Part shown: positions 1-7,896 of the stretch, piece by piece
How positions within the stretch are numbered: the first letter of the stretch is position 1
Layout: each line of letters starts with the position of its first letter
Assembly (NCBI GenBank): GCA_963733935.1
Contig: CAVTEQ010000020.1
Coordinates: forward strand, 124,001 to 188,000
Direction of reading: 5' to 3'
From: JAHFUA01 sp963733935
GTDB taxonomy: Bacteria > Acidobacteriota > Terriglobia > Terriglobales > Acidobacteriaceae
DNA: 64,000 nucleotides
The notes under the pieces: model-generated
What the model was told of the DNA's origin: nothing
The model's input: the letters and a program-made list of their open reading frames with translations, nothing else
Databases searched by the model: none
Program-made: the position numbers and the translations under genes

Positions 1-117
1 GCTGCGGGCCACGCGCTCGACCATCTGCATGAGCTTGTGCATGGCCTCGCTGCATACCACGGCCTCAAATCCCTGGACGTGGTAGCGCGAAGTTTCGGTA
101 GCGATGGAGTCCGACAT
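1..117 (-). CDS. Sigma-54-dependent transcriptional activator, N-terminal fragment
   Basis: Reading the minus strand from an ATG at 117 gives 39 residues that run off the window edge. They begin MSDSIATETSRYHVQGFEAV and continue with CSEAMHKLMQMVERVARS. This matches the short segment just before the Walker A motif in NtrC/PspF-type AAA+ activators, which usually read 'S.AM..L...V.RVA.S...VLI.GESGTGKE'. The ATPase core itself lies outside the window. If the family call is right, the protein would remodel sigma-54 RNA polymerase at -24/-12 promoters. There is no receiver domain in front of this segment, so it would be a short PspF-like form or one with only a brief N-terminus. A GGGA lies just upstream of the ATG. 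Confidence 0.6.
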   Translation of the reverse strand, partial: MSDSIATETSRYHVQGFEAVVCSEAMHKLMQMVERVARS

Positions 118-345
118 TCCCGTAACAGCGGTCCGCAGACGGATCTTGCCCGGGCGGAACGGTGCCCTAAAGGGTTTATCGGCTATCTGATTACCGGTGT
201 CAACCGCGGGAGCAAACTAAGGTAATCGCCGTTGGGCAGCGACCGTTAGTAACCTCGCGCATGGGAGGGTGGGAGTCGCGAAGCATTCGAGAAACGATCG
301 ACCGGGCCGGAGCAGGCCTTTGCAGGCCTGCGTCCAACCAGGTCA

Positions 346-1116
346 TTACCGTGTGGGCGTGAACTCCTGAACAACCTGCGCCTTCTCGCGGGCACCGGCA
401 GGCAGAGTCGCGAACTGCAGGTTGGTGATGGCAGCAACCGCCGGGAATCGGAAATAACGCCGGTAGGAGACGTAAGTTCCGATCATCACCGGCAGCACGA
501 CCAGCGGCGTCCGCCATCCGACGTAGGCCGTGGCCGTCGCTGCGATGGCCGCGATGCCAGCACTCAGGACGAAGTAAGAGAAGGTTAGCTCCAGCATCTC
601 CCGCCATACCCGCCCCAGTTTGAGATTTTCGGTCAGCGAGATCACGCCGGCGATCGGCAAGGTGTCCGCTACCAGGAAGGCGGCGCCCGCCAGGGCAATG
701 AGCAGCGATTTTGCCGTCAGGCTGGGGATCATCGCGGCGCGGCTGAACACAAACTGAGCTGCGGCGGCCGCCAGCACCAGCGTGGCGACATTGAATGCCG
801 ACTGTACTGGCTTGATGCGCCTGCCGATGGCGGGCAGGCCCTGCACGAAGGCGGAGACCGCTGCCATCACCACTGTTTCGGAGAAGCTGAGTTCCGCCAG
901 TGCAATGAGGATGAAGGGAAGATTCACCGACAGGTTCCCGGTTGTGCCCGGCAGCTTGACTTTAAGCCGGGAGGCAATTGCGGCGACGATGAGGAATGAC
1001 AGGAAGCGCACCGGATCCTTCGATTCCCACCGCATCAGCCCGCTCGCCAGGGCCAGCGCTCCTGCTGTCACGATCGCGGCGATGAAGAGCTTGGTATTTG
1101 CAGTCATGTTTTTCAT
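346..1116 (-). CDS. Multi-pass membrane sensor-domain protein, no output domain
   Basis: This 256-residue protein has about seven hydrophobic segments and no recognisable catalytic domain. It aligns by eye with the N-terminal membrane module of the HD-GYP/GGDEF protein at 3605-6034. Shared features include an RFL/RFF segment, 'KVKLPG' against 'KVQLPG', 'LSVNLPFILI' against 'MSVNFLFILI', and a conserved 'VISLTE'. This is the MASE-like membrane input domain often fused to c-di-GMP enzymes, here as a free-standing protein. The start at 1116 has a strong AGGAG eight bases upstream. It lies only 30 bp after the subtilase gene on the same strand, so the two are probably cotranscribed. Ligand and function are unknown. 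It could sense a signal or pair with the membrane module of its paralogue. Confidence 0.75.
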   Translation of the reverse strand: MKNMTANTKLFIAAIVTAGALALASGLMRWESKDPVRFLSFLIVAAIASRLKVKLPGTTGNLSVNLPFILIALAELSFSETVVMAAVSAFVQGLPAIGRRIKPVQSAFNVATLVLAAAAAQFVFSRAAMIPSLTAKSLLIALAGAAFLVADTLPIAGVISLTENLKLGRVWREMLELTFSYFVLSAGIAAIAATATAYVGWRTPLVVLPVMIGTYVSYRRYFRFPAVAAITNLQFATLPAGAREKAQVVQEFTPTR

Positions 1117-1146
1117 TGGTATCTCCTTTCGCTCTTCAAGGGTTAT

Positions 1147-3066
1147 TTACCGCGGACCGCGCTGCTGGAAGTGCGCCGGTCCCCAGGATCGCTGTCGCTC
1201 ATTCCGTAGCATGGTCTTGGTCTTGGAAATGACAGTGGAAGCGCCCCACAGGACACTGCAGCCGCCGTTGTCATCGCCGCTGCCGGTGGAAGTAGTAGAG
1301 CCCCAGAGGACGGAGCTGCCCCACAGCACCGAGGTGCCGCCGACAAACTCGTTGCTGCTCCACACCACGCTCGCGCCCCAGAGGACGCTGGTGCCCCACA
1401 GGACCGACTTGGAGGTCCCGCTGACCGTGGTCTGCACCAGGCTGATGGTCTTCGTCTTCGAGTCATAGACAGCGGTAGGAGAAAGGGCCGAGCCGGTGCC
1501 TTTATCGGTGTTCTTCAGCGCTGCGGCAACGTCCAGATCACCCGCGCCGTAGGTGAAGATGTCTCCCTCTTCGTTGTAAACATTGCCCAGAGCGTCCTCG
1601 ACGGTGCTGTGGAGGGGGAAGTTCTTGAAGGCCGACTTCATCAGCCGGGCCTTGACCAGGTCGGGCGTGAGCGTTGAGTCTTTCTGGATCATCAGAGCAG
1701 CGGCGCCGGCGACCATCGGGGCTGCCATGCTGGTGCCGCTCAGGGTGAAGTACATCGGGTTGCCATACCGCGCGCTGCATACCGTGTCGTTCCAGTTGCA
1801 GGGATACACGTCAAGGGTTGGGTAGCTTTTCACCAGGGTGGTGCTGGGCGCCAGCAGGGAGACGATCATGTTGCCCGAGGCCACGATGTCAGGCTTGACG
1901 ATATGATCGATCAGCGAGGGACCCTTGGAGCTGTAGCTGGCAATGGAGTCGTTGGCGGGATTGGGATCATCGGCGTCAATCGCGCCCACGGTGATTACGT
2001 AGGGATCGTTGCCCGGAGCGGTGATGGTGCCGTAGCCCTGGGTTCCCATGGAGTTGTCGCGGCCATAGTTGCCCGCCGCCACCACCACCACGATGCCGGC
2101 GTTCCAGGCTTTCTCCACCGCCTTGCATAGCGGGTCCTGGGTATAGCTCTCGAAAACCGGACGCCCCAGAGACAGGTTCAACACCCGGATGTTGTACTTG
2201 CTCTTCAGCGCGATGGCCTGATTGATGGCGGCGATGACGGTGCTGTCGCTGCCCACGCCGTTCTTATCGAGCACCCGCAGGTTGATGAGGTTGGCATTCG
2301 GCGCCAAGCCCACATAGTCATACAGGTAATTATCCGAACTCTGGCCGTTGCCCAGTGCCAGCCCGGCAACGTGGGTTCCGTGTCCGTAGGCGTCGGCAGT
2401 GCTGGAATCGCCGGGTATGAAGCTTTGGCTGTAAACCACTCGCGAGCTGCTCGACCACGAATTGGAGCTCAGGTCGGGGTGAGCGTAGATGCCGCTGTCC
2501 ACGATGGCGATGCCCACAGCCGAACCGTCGTAGCCGTAGCCCGCCGCAATGTCGGCGTTGATGGCTTGCATGGACGGATCCCAGTTCGTGCTCCCCGTCA
2601 GCTTCACCTTGTTGTCCAGCGAGACATAGGAAACGTCCGGATCGCTGGCCAGATCGGGAACCTTCGAGAGCGGTACCGTGTAGGCTTCGGACTGGATGAC
2701 CGGCAGGTGCTGCTTGGAAGAACCGCCGCGGTTGGTTACCCGGCTGATGTGTTGCTGCTGTGGCGCAACACCGTACTGGGTGATGACGTCAACGACGGTT
2801 GAAGGGTCACTTGTGTTCACCATCGTCTGCAGCGTCGGGCTAAGCTTGGAATTGTTGTTCGCGCTGCTACACAAGGCGAGCGGCGCCGCCAAGAGCATCA
2901 GGGACATCACCAGCAGGGCAGCCGTCCGCCAGCAGCCCACGCCGTACTTTGTGCTCTTTTGCTCAGGAGGGGGCTCATTGCCCTCTCGTTTGTCGTTATT
3001 GCCCGCGCCCCAGCCGGCGCTGTTGATCAAGGGCGGATAGCATCGAAACTCGTTCTGCTTTCTCAT
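1147..3066 (-). CDS. Subtilisin-family (S8) serine protease with C-terminal SVLWG repeats
   Basis: Counting from the ATG at 3066, this is a 639-residue subtilase. The catalytic triad is visible: Asp190 (AIVDSG), His229 (YGHGTHVAG) and Ser446 (SGTSMAAP), with the oxyanion Asn333 in AAGN. A hydrophobic segment at about 46-66 is a signal anchor or late signal peptide. The region from about 75 to 150 looks like an I9-type propeptide. The C-terminus carries five SVLWG copies and one SVVWS. The ATG at 3066 is preferred over a GTG at 3096 because GGAG lies 11 bases upstream. The enzyme should cleave protein outside the cytoplasm; its substrate is unknown. The next gene downstream is the membrane protein at 346-1116, 30 bp away. 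Confidence 0.88.
   Translation of the reverse strand: MRKQNEFRCYPPLINSAGWGAGNNDKREGNEPPPEQKSTKYGVGCWRTAALLVMSLMLLAAPLALCSSANNNSKLSPTLQTMVNTSDPSTVVDVITQYGVAPQQQHISRVTNRGGSSKQHLPVIQSEAYTVPLSKVPDLASDPDVSYVSLDNKVKLTGSTNWDPSMQAINADIAAGYGYDGSAVGIAIVDSGIYAHPDLSSNSWSSSSRVVYSQSFIPGDSSTADAYGHGTHVAGLALGNGQSSDNYLYDYVGLAPNANLINLRVLDKNGVGSDSTVIAAINQAIALKSKYNIRVLNLSLGRPVFESYTQDPLCKAVEKAWNAGIVVVVAAGNYGRDNSMGTQGYGTITAPGNDPYVITVGAIDADDPNPANDSIASYSSKGPSLIDHIVKPDIVASGNMIVSLLAPSTTLVKSYPTLDVYPCNWNDTVCSARYGNPMYFTLSGTSMAAPMVAGAAALMIQKDSTLTPDLVKARLMKSAFKNFPLHSTVEDALGNVYNEEGDIFTYGAGDLDVAAALKNTDKGTGSALSPTAVYDSKTKTISLVQTTVSGTSKSVLWGTSVLWGASVVWSSNEFVGGTSVLWGSSVLWGSTTSTGSGDDNGGCSVLWGASTVISKTKTMLRNERQRSWGPAHFQQRGPR
1241..1411 (-). 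repeat. Degenerate tandem SVLWG-encoding repeat in the subtilase C-terminus
   Basis: The DNA repeats a CCCCACAGGAC-like unit (plus-strand view) encoding S-V-L-W-G with small residues between copies. Five SVLWG and one SVVWS units occur within about 60 residues, broken by a Gly/Asp-rich linker. The alternating hydrophobic pattern with tryptophan suggests short beta-strands or a surface-association tail. The role is not known. Confidence 0.8.
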
Positions 3067-3604
3067 GTCAGGTCTCACTCCGGGTTTAAGAGCCACCCTG
3101 TAGAAAGCAGGACAGTGGCCAACCCACCAAAACAGCTAACTCACAGCAATATCAGCAGAACCGCCGCCCCAGGCGCTGCGCGGTCGGAGACAATCTGGCG
3201 CATCCGGCCGGCGCATGCGCCAACTTGTCGCCGAGAGCCCGAGCGGGTGAACGCGTTTTTGCTGGTGGGATCTGACTGCCGGGGGCGAGGAAGCGGCGGC
3301 TCAATGGGAGACCGTCGATCAGCGCACGGCGCGCACACTCCGCCGACCCTCGGCTCCCTGACCGTCCAGCCACTTCTGTAACGTGTACAAACGGCTACGT
3401 AAGGCGGATTGTTAATCCCGGGCCCGCCGGCATTGGGACAAAATGTCTGAGGCGCCCGTCTGTTGCGACAGATTGTCGCCTCTTCTGCACAGACGCGCGA
3501 AAGCGAGAATGCGTAAGCCACTCAAAATGTTACGTGATGCTCTCGTTGGCTGGATCTCGCGATTGGCCGACCGCTTGCCGATAAAGGTTGAGGGCAATCC
3601 GTCC
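3067..3604. other. Divergent intergenic region between the subtilase and the HD-GYP gene
   Basis: No convincing gene is seen here. The segment must hold both divergent promoters, although no strong -35/-10 pair stands out. Its right part contains two GACA-N3-TGTC palindromes (listed separately). These fall inside a possible N-terminal extension of the downstream reading frame and argue that this stretch is regulatory rather than coding. Confidence 0.55.
3437..3482. promoter_or_regulatory. Tandem GACA-N3-TGTC palindromes with nested hairpin
   Basis: GACA-AAA-TGTC lies at 3437-3447 and GCGACA-GAT-TGTCGC at 3465-3479, with centres 30 bp apart. The second palindrome overlaps a hairpin with an outer stem GAGGCG/CGCCTC (3449-3454 and 3477-3482) and an inner stem TCTGT-TGCG-ACAGA (3459-3472). 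The arrangement suits a paired operator or a structured leader upstream of the c-di-GMP gene at 3605. No regulator can be named. Confidence 0.4.
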
Positions 3605-6034
3605 ATGCCGAAGCGCGCCATAGCGTTCATTTTCCTGACGGCAAGTCTGGGCGCCGCCGTGCTCGTCGGCGGAGCGCTGCACTGGCACTCGCAGGACGGG
3701 TTGCGCTTCTTCTGTTACTTGCTGGTGGCGTTGTTGGCCTCCGGCTTGAAGGTACAGCTACCGGGCATCGACGGTACGATGTCGGTGAACTTCCTGTTCA
3801 TCCTGATCGGTATCCTGGAACTGTCTGTCCCAGAGACCTTGGTGATTGGCTGCGCCTCCGGCCTGGTGCAGTGCTTATGGAACACGCGGATTGCGCCCGC
3901 GCCGATTAAGGTGATTTTCAACGTCTTTAGCATGATGGCGCCGGCCATCGCGCTGTCAGCCTTCGTCTATCACGGGTTGGCGCCGGCGCTGCACAACAGT
4001 GTGCCGCTGCTGCTCATTGCTGCCGCTTGCACCTATTTCCTCACCAACACCATCCCGGTGGCCGTCGTGATCTCCCTCACCGAGGGCAAACCGATGCGCA
4101 AGACCTGGGCTGAATGCTACTTCTGGTCGTTCCCGTACTACCTGGTGGGAGCGGGCATCGCCGGCCTGGTGAGCGCTCTGAACCGCTGGGTGGGCTGGCA
4201 GACCTCGCTCCTGGTGCTGCCCATCATGTACTGGATCTACCGCTCCTATCGTCTGTATCTGGGGCGGCTGGACGACGAGAAGCGGCACGTGGAAGAGATG
4301 GCCGGCCTGCACTTGCGCACCATCGAAGCCCTGGCCCTGGCCATCGAAGCTAAAGACCACACTACGCATGACCATCTGCAACGGGTGCGAGTGTATGCCA
4401 TCGAAATCGCCAAGGACCTGGAACTGAATCATGATGAAATCGAGGCTCTGCGCGCTGCCGCGCTGCTGCACGACATCGGCAAGCTGGCCGTGCCCGAGCA
4501 CATCATCAACAAGCCCGGCCGCCTGACCCCGGAAGAATTCGAAAAGATGAAGATCCACCCGGTGGTGGGCTCGGAGATTCTCAAGCACGTCGGGTTCCCG
4601 TACCCCGTAGTGCCCATCGTGCGCTCGCACCACGAGAAGTGGAATGGCAGCGGATACCCCGACGGGCTGAAGGGAATGGAGATCCCAATCGGCGCGCGCA
4701 TCCTCGCCGCCGTGGATTGTCTGGACGCGCTGGCTTCCGACCGGCAGTATCGCCGCGCCTTGCCGCTCGATGAGGCCATGGCACACGTGGCGCGTGCCGC
4801 CGGCACGGAGTTCGATCCGCGGGTCGTCGATGTGCTGAAGCGCCGTTACATCGAGCTGGAGCGTTTGGCGCAGAGCACCTCCGCCGAACCCATGCAGCCC
4901 CGGCTTTCCACGGACGTCAAGATCGAGCGTGGCCTCGAGCCCTCCGCCGGTTTCGAACAAACCGCCCCGGCGGCCTCGGTGGGGGATTCCGAAAGCTTCC
5001 TCACCTCGATCGCGGCGGCGCGCCAGGAAGCCCAAACCCTGTTCGAACTCAGCCACGATCTGGGCAACTCCCTTAGCCTGGACGAAACCTTGTCCGTGCT
5101 GTCGGTGCGGCTGAAAAAGCTGGTGCCCTACGATTCGGTCGCCATCTACATGTGCCGGGGAGACAATCTGGTGCCGCAGTACGTGAGCGGCGACAACTTC
5201 CGCCTCTTCTCTGCCCTGGAAATCCCCATGGGCCAGGGTTTGTCGGGCTGGGTGGCGCAGAACCATAAACCCATCGTCAACGGCAATCCGTCGGTCGAAC
5301 CCGGTTATCTCAACGACGACACCAAGTTCAGCACGCTGCGCTCAGCCCTGGCGGTGCCGCTCGAAGGAGTGAGCGGAGTGGTAGGTGTGCTGGCGCTGTA
5401 CAAGGCAGAGCGCGACTTCTTCACCACAGACCATTTGCGAGTGCTGCTGGCCATCGCTTCCAAGGTGGGCATCTGCATTGAGAACGCCCTGAAATACCAG
5501 CAGGCGGAAAGCTCCGCCACCACCGACTTTCTCACGGGGCTGCCCAATGCACGCTCCCTGTTTCTGCACCTGGACCGCGAACTGGCCCGTTGCAAGCGCA
5601 CCAACACACCGCTGGCGGTGATGGTCTGCGATCTGGACGGCTTCAAGCAGATCAACGACCGCTTCGGGCACCTGGAAGGCAACAAGGTGCTGCGCCTGTT
5701 TGCCGACTTCACCAAGGCAGTGTGCCGCGAATATGACTATGTGGCCCGCATGGGCGGCGACGAGTTCGTGATCGTTGCCCCTGGAATGACCGCGAGAGCA
5801 GCGGAAGAAAAGGGCGCTCACCTGCTCTCCCTGGCCCGGGAAGCCGGACGCCAGGTGTGCGGCCACGACTTCCTCTCGCTCAGCATCGGCTGCGCGTTTT
5901 ATCCCGAGGCTGGCTCCGACGCCGATCAGTTGCTCACCGAAGCCGACCGCAGAATGTACATCCTCAAACAGGCGCATCACGAAAATGCCGCGCGGGTGGC
6001 GAGCTCTTCCGCTCCATCCGCCGCGGTGAATTAA
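3605..6034 (+). CDS. Membrane-bound c-di-GMP protein: sensor + HD-GYP + GAF + GGDEF
   Basis: From the ATG at 3605 the protein has 809 residues. Residues 1-220 form a multi-pass membrane module homologous to the protein at 346-1116. An HD-GYP phosphodiesterase domain follows, with HDIGK near 289 and HHEKWNGSGYPDG near 342. Next comes a GAF domain at about 476-630 and then a GGDEF cyclase domain with an intact GGDEF near 717. An RxxD inhibitory site (REYD) lies five residues before GGDEF, so feedback by c-di-GMP is likely. Both making and breaking of c-di-GMP look possible. The frame is open upstream to 3443. The 3605 start is preferred because GAGGG lies 11 bases upstream and the alternative N-terminus overlaps palindromes. 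The dpp-like genes follow 12 bp downstream. Confidence 0.88.
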   Translation: MPKRAIAFIFLTASLGAAVLVGGALHWHSQDGLRFFCYLLVALLASGLKVQLPGIDGTMSVNFLFILIGILELSVPETLVIGCASGLVQCLWNTRIAPAPIKVIFNVFSMMAPAIALSAFVYHGLAPALHNSVPLLLIAAACTYFLTNTIPVAVVISLTEGKPMRKTWAECYFWSFPYYLVGAGIAGLVSALNRWVGWQTSLLVLPIMYWIYRSYRLYLGRLDDEKRHVEEMAGLHLRTIEALALAIEAKDHTTHDHLQRVRVYAIEIAKDLELNHDEIEALRAAALLHDIGKLAVPEHIINKPGRLTPEEFEKMKIHPVVGSEILKHVGFPYPVVPIVRSHHEKWNGSGYPDGLKGMEIPIGARILAAVDCLDALASDRQYRRALPLDEAMAHVARAAGTEFDPRVVDVLKRRYIELERLAQSTSAEPMQPRLSTDVKIERGLEPSAGFEQTAPAASVGDSESFLTSIAAARQEAQTLFELSHDLGNSLSLDETLSVLSVRLKKLVPYDSVAIYMCRGDNLVPQYVSGDNFRLFSALEIPMGQGLSGWVAQNHKPIVNGNPSVEPGYLNDDTKFSTLRSALAVPLEGVSGVVGVLALYKAERDFFTTDHLRVLLAIASKVGICIENALKYQQAESSATTDFLTGLPNARSLFLHLDRELARCKRTNTPLAVMVCDLDGFKQINDRFGHLEGNKVLRLFADFTKAVCREYDYVARMGGDEFVIVAPGMTARAAEEKGAHLLSLAREAGRQVCGHDFLSLSIGCAFYPEAGSDADQLLTEADRRMYILKQAHHENAARVASSSAPSAAVN

Positions 6035-6046
6035 GGAGTAAAGGCA

Positions 6047-6911
6047 GTGGTGCGCAAGGTCATCTGGCACGTCGCAGCCATGGCGGCCGTAGTGCTCGTG
6101 GGTGGGTTGCTCTCGGCCACGCTGGTGCGTCTCGCACCCGGCTTCGACGTAGACGAGCAGCAACTGGACGCGCGCTTGAGCGTCCGAGAGCGTCGAGGCC
6201 CTGCGCCAGGCCCGCGCCGGCGACCGCAACATCATCCGCTTCTATTTTCATTACCTGGGACGCGCCCTGCGCGGCGATCTGGGCCAGAGCCGCACGCTCA
6301 ATCGCCCTGTGCGCGAGCTGCTCGCCGAGCGTTTGCCGGTGACCGCGCGGCTCGCCGGAGCTGGATTACTGGTGGGCTGGATGTGCGCTGTTCTGCTGGC
6401 CGTCGGCGCCACCATGGCACGCCGGGCGGCCTGCGATCTCGCCGCTACCCTGCTGGGCGGGATTTTTCTCTCTTTGCCAGCGGCGGTGCTGGCCTTGCTC
6501 TTCGTCTTCCTCAGTGCGCCGGCCTTCCTGGTGATCGCGTTGGCGGTTTTTCCGAAGGTCTTCTCTTACACGCGCAATCTGCTGGCAAAGAGCTACGGCC
6601 TGCCGCACCTGGTGACCGCCTACGCCAAGGGATTGAGTCCCTTGCGGATTCTGCTCTGGCATGTGCTGCCGGTAGCGGGCACGCAGTTGCTGGCGGTGGC
6701 AGGGATCTCCGTCAGCATCGCGCTGGGCGCGGCGATTCCGGTCGAAGCGCTCTGCGGCGTTCCCGGTATTGGCCAGCTTGCCTGGCAAGCGGCGCTGGGA
6801 CGTGATTTGCCCTTGCTGGTGAATCTGACCGTGCTGGTCACCGTAATCACCCTGGCCGCGAACTGGGGATCGGAGCTGGCGGGACAGAGCTTCAGGGCTG
6901 CCGAAGCATGA
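6047..6911 (+). CDS. dppB: Oligopeptide/dipeptide ABC permease DppB-like, frameshifted
   Basis: A GTG at 6047 with a good AGGAG eight bases upstream opens a DppB-like N-terminus (one membrane segment, then LSATLVRLAPGFD). The frame is lost near 6190. Reading on in the +1 frame gives SVEALRQARAGD and FYFHYLGRALRGDLGQS, the periplasmic segment typical of DppB/OppB. The permease core follows, including the EAA-like segment and the motif 'GAAIPVEALCGVPGIGQLAW'. One extra base near 6189 (around GTCCGAGAGC) would explain the break. Either the gene is inactive or the sequence carries an insertion error. It overlaps dppC by ATGA, which indicates translational coupling in a peptide-uptake operon. Confidence 0.8.
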
Positions 6912-7714
6912 GACGCGTGCGCCAAGTCGCGTGGATATTGCTGGCGCTGGTGGTGCTGGCATCGCTGGGTGCATCACTCTGGGCGCCCGCCGATTACGCC
7001 ATGCAATTCCGCGAGATGCCTAACTCTCCGCCTTCGCACCAGCACTTGCTGGGAACCGACGAGCTCGGGCGTGACCGCTTCTCGCGCGTCCTCTATGGCA
7101 CGCGGGTGTCGCTGCTGATGGCGCCCGCTGCCGCTCTGCTCGCCACCCTGCTGGCAACGCTGGTGGGCGGAGTCGCCGGCTACCTGGGCGGATGGTGGGA
7201 GCGCGCCGCCATGGCTATGACCGACTTGTTCCTTGCCATGCCGTGGCTGTTCCTGCTGCTGGTAGTACGGGCCATGCTGCCGCTGAACGTCTCACCCATG
7301 ACCTCGGTGGCGGTCACCTTTCTACTGCTGGGCATTCTGGGCTGGGCGGCTTCGGCGCGCGTGCTCTGCGCCGGCGCCCGCGGTTTGCGCAATTCCGACT
7401 TCGTATTGCAGGCCCGCGCCTCCGGAGTGCGCGGACCGCGATTGCTGCTCATCCAAGTGCTGCCCAACCTGAAGCCGGTGCTGGCGGCGCAGTTCTGGAT
7501 TTCCATTCCCGTATTCATCATCAGCGAGGCCAATCTCGGCATCCTGGGACTGGGTGTGGCGGAGCCGCTTCCATCCTGGGGGAGCCTGCTGCGCGAAATG
7601 GAAAGCTTTACCAGCTTCGGCTTCGAAGCCTGGAAGCTGGTGCCGCTGGTGCTGCTGGTGCTGGTGGTCAGCGGCTTCCAGATCGTGCTCTCTCGCGACG
7701 AGGTGTACGCATGA
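6908..7714 (+). CDS. dppC: Oligopeptide/dipeptide ABC permease DppC-like
   Basis: This 268-residue permease has the classic DppC/OppC start: one membrane segment, then a periplasmic part with 'HLLGTDELGRDRFSRVLYG', followed by five further membrane segments. The cytoplasmic EAA loop is visible as 'QARASGVRGPRLLLIQVLPN'. The 'EANLGILGLGVAEPLPSWG' motif is also typical. It starts in an ATGA overlap with dppB and should form the heterodimeric membrane channel with it. The substrate is presumably a peptide or similar solute supplied by the binding protein encoded next. Confidence 0.9.
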   Translation: MRRVRQVAWILLALVVLASLGASLWAPADYAMQFREMPNSPPSHQHLLGTDELGRDRFSRVLYGTRVSLLMAPAAALLATLLATLVGGVAGYLGGWWERAAMAMTDLFLAMPWLFLLLVVRAMLPLNVSPMTSVAVTFLLLGILGWAASARVLCAGARGLRNSDFVLQARASGVRGPRLLLIQVLPNLKPVLAAQFWISIPVFIISEANLGILGLGVAEPLPSWGSLLREMESFTSFGFEAWKLVPLVLLVLVVSGFQIVLSRDEVYA

Positions 7715-7753
7715 GAGCTCTGCTAACGGGCTTCTCCACGCGACGTCGAGTCA

Positions 7754-7896
7754 GGTGAAGGGGCACGCCTTCAGGCGTGCCGTAACAGACAGCAAGAGAG
7801 TCCGGCTTTAGCCGCTGAAAAAGCAATGCTCCAGGGCCTAAAGGCCAGCGATATTTTGACCCCATGTGGCACGGCTAAAGCCGTGCCCCTTCACCT
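7754..7896. repeat. 143-bp REP/BIME-like palindromic element inside the dpp cluster
   Basis: The ends are inverted copies of each other: AGGTGAAGGGGCACG at 7754-7768 and CGTGCCCCTTCACCT at 7882-7896. Each end carries a perfect small hairpin: GGCACGCC-TTCA-GGCGTGCC (7762-7781) and GGCACGGC-TAAA-GCCGTGCC (7868-7887). A third short palindrome, GGCTTTAGCC, lies at 7804-7813. There is no transposase. The element separates dppC from the binding-protein gene and its right end overlaps possible start codons of that gene. Confidence 0.8.

Noticed and set aside
312..331. Hairpin GCAGGCC-TTTGCA-GGCCTGC as terminator of the gene at 346-1116
   Set aside because: No U-tract follows on the minus strand, so termination cannot be claimed.
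3956..5266. 436-residue minus-strand open frame
   Set aside because: It is antisense to the HD-GYP/GGDEF gene; His/Gln-rich low-complexity translation and no motif.
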